Positions 5,258 to 5,456 of a stretch of 5,456 bases of DNA are shown here, one piece after another. Positions within the stretch are counted from its first letter, which is position 1; every line of letters starts with the position of its first letter. The notes beneath the pieces are model-generated. The model ran no database searches. It was not told the DNA's origin and was given only the letters and a program-made list of their open reading frames with translations. Origin of the DNA: Clostridia bacterium (GTDB lineage: Bacteria; Bacillota_A; Clostridia; Oscillospirales; Acutalibacteraceae); NCBI GenBank assembly GCA_017547865.1, contig JAFYOA010000059.1, positions 1 to 5,456 on the forward strand. Reading direction: 5' to 3'. The translations under genes were made by a program, and so were the position numbers.

Positions 5258-5456
5258 TTATTCGGCGGCAATTTCAAAGGCCAGGGGCCAGCGGCCGCTC
5301 TTGCGCCCAAAGAGGGAGAAGCCTTCGCGGCTTTCCAACTTCAGTGTAAAGGTCTCCGGCAGCAGGTCGGCAGCAGCGCCTTCCAGCGTGGCAGAGCAAT
5401 ACCAGCCATAAGAACCGGCTTCGTCCAGCAGGTTATCCACGGCCTGGTAATGCCAG
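5258..5456 (-). CDS. C-terminal end of an unidentified protein (5' end cut by window)
   Basis: A minus-strand frame is open from the window edge to a TAA at 5260-5258, giving 66 residues. It begins WHYQAVDNLLDEAGSYGWYC and ends RKSGRWPLAFEIAAE. The GTG at 5440 is an in-frame valine and not a convincing start, since nothing like a binding site precedes it and the frame continues upstream. Alternating hydrophobic residues in the last half suggest beta-strands of a soluble domain, such as those that close many glycosidases, but I do not recognise the family. Codon use resembles that of the GH95 gene, whose start lies 75 nt downstream, so the two probably belong to one carbohydrate-use unit. A terminator-like hairpin separates them. 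Confidence 0.6.
   Translation of the reverse strand, partial: WHYQAVDNLLDEAGSYGWYCSATLEGAAADLLPETFTLKLESREGFSLFGRKSGRWPLAFEIAAE

Overview
The window looks like part of a carbohydrate-use locus from a moderately GC-rich, gut-type Clostridia genome. The style resembles Oscillospiraceae such as Faecalibacterium, Gemmiger or Subdoligranulum. That placement is an inference from C/G-ending codons, strong AAGGAG-type ribosome binding sites, short operon spacing, hairpin-rich intergenic DNA and the gene families present. Nothing here fixes the genus.

Positions 1-2445, plus strand. This is the end of an operon of three genes in a row. They are the C-terminal 163 residues of L-fucose isomerase (fucI, cut by the window edge), a complete family GH88 unsaturated glucuronyl hydrolase, and a complete 216-residue DUF4867-like protein of unknown function. 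A 10-bp hairpin without a U tract lies between fucI and the hydrolase. A strong intrinsic terminator follows the third gene.

Positions 2446-2878. No gene is supported. The stretch is packed with inverted repeats: a 22-nt near-perfect palindrome, several GC-rich hairpins, two places where one central arm can pair with either of two flanking copies, and a three-copy tandem repeat of about 27 nt. Each tandem unit forms a hairpin, and the first two differ by compensatory stem changes.

Positions 2879-5456, minus strand. A complete GH95 alpha-L-fucosidase-type glycosidase runs convergently towards the first operon and has its own terminator. Upstream of it lies the C-terminal 66 residues of an unidentified protein. 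Between the two is a terminator-like hairpin with a T6 tract, which may uncouple or attenuate expression of the fucosidase.

How the genes fit together: GH95 enzymes release alpha-linked L-fucose, fucose isomerase converts L-fucose to L-fuculose, and GH88 enzymes remove the unsaturated uronic acid left on oligosaccharides by polysaccharide lyases. None of the complete enzymes has a visible signal peptide, so the picture is cytoplasmic processing of imported oligosaccharides that carry fucose, uronic acid, or both. The DUF4867-like protein, with a cupin-like set of possible metal ligands, is the main unknown in the pathway.
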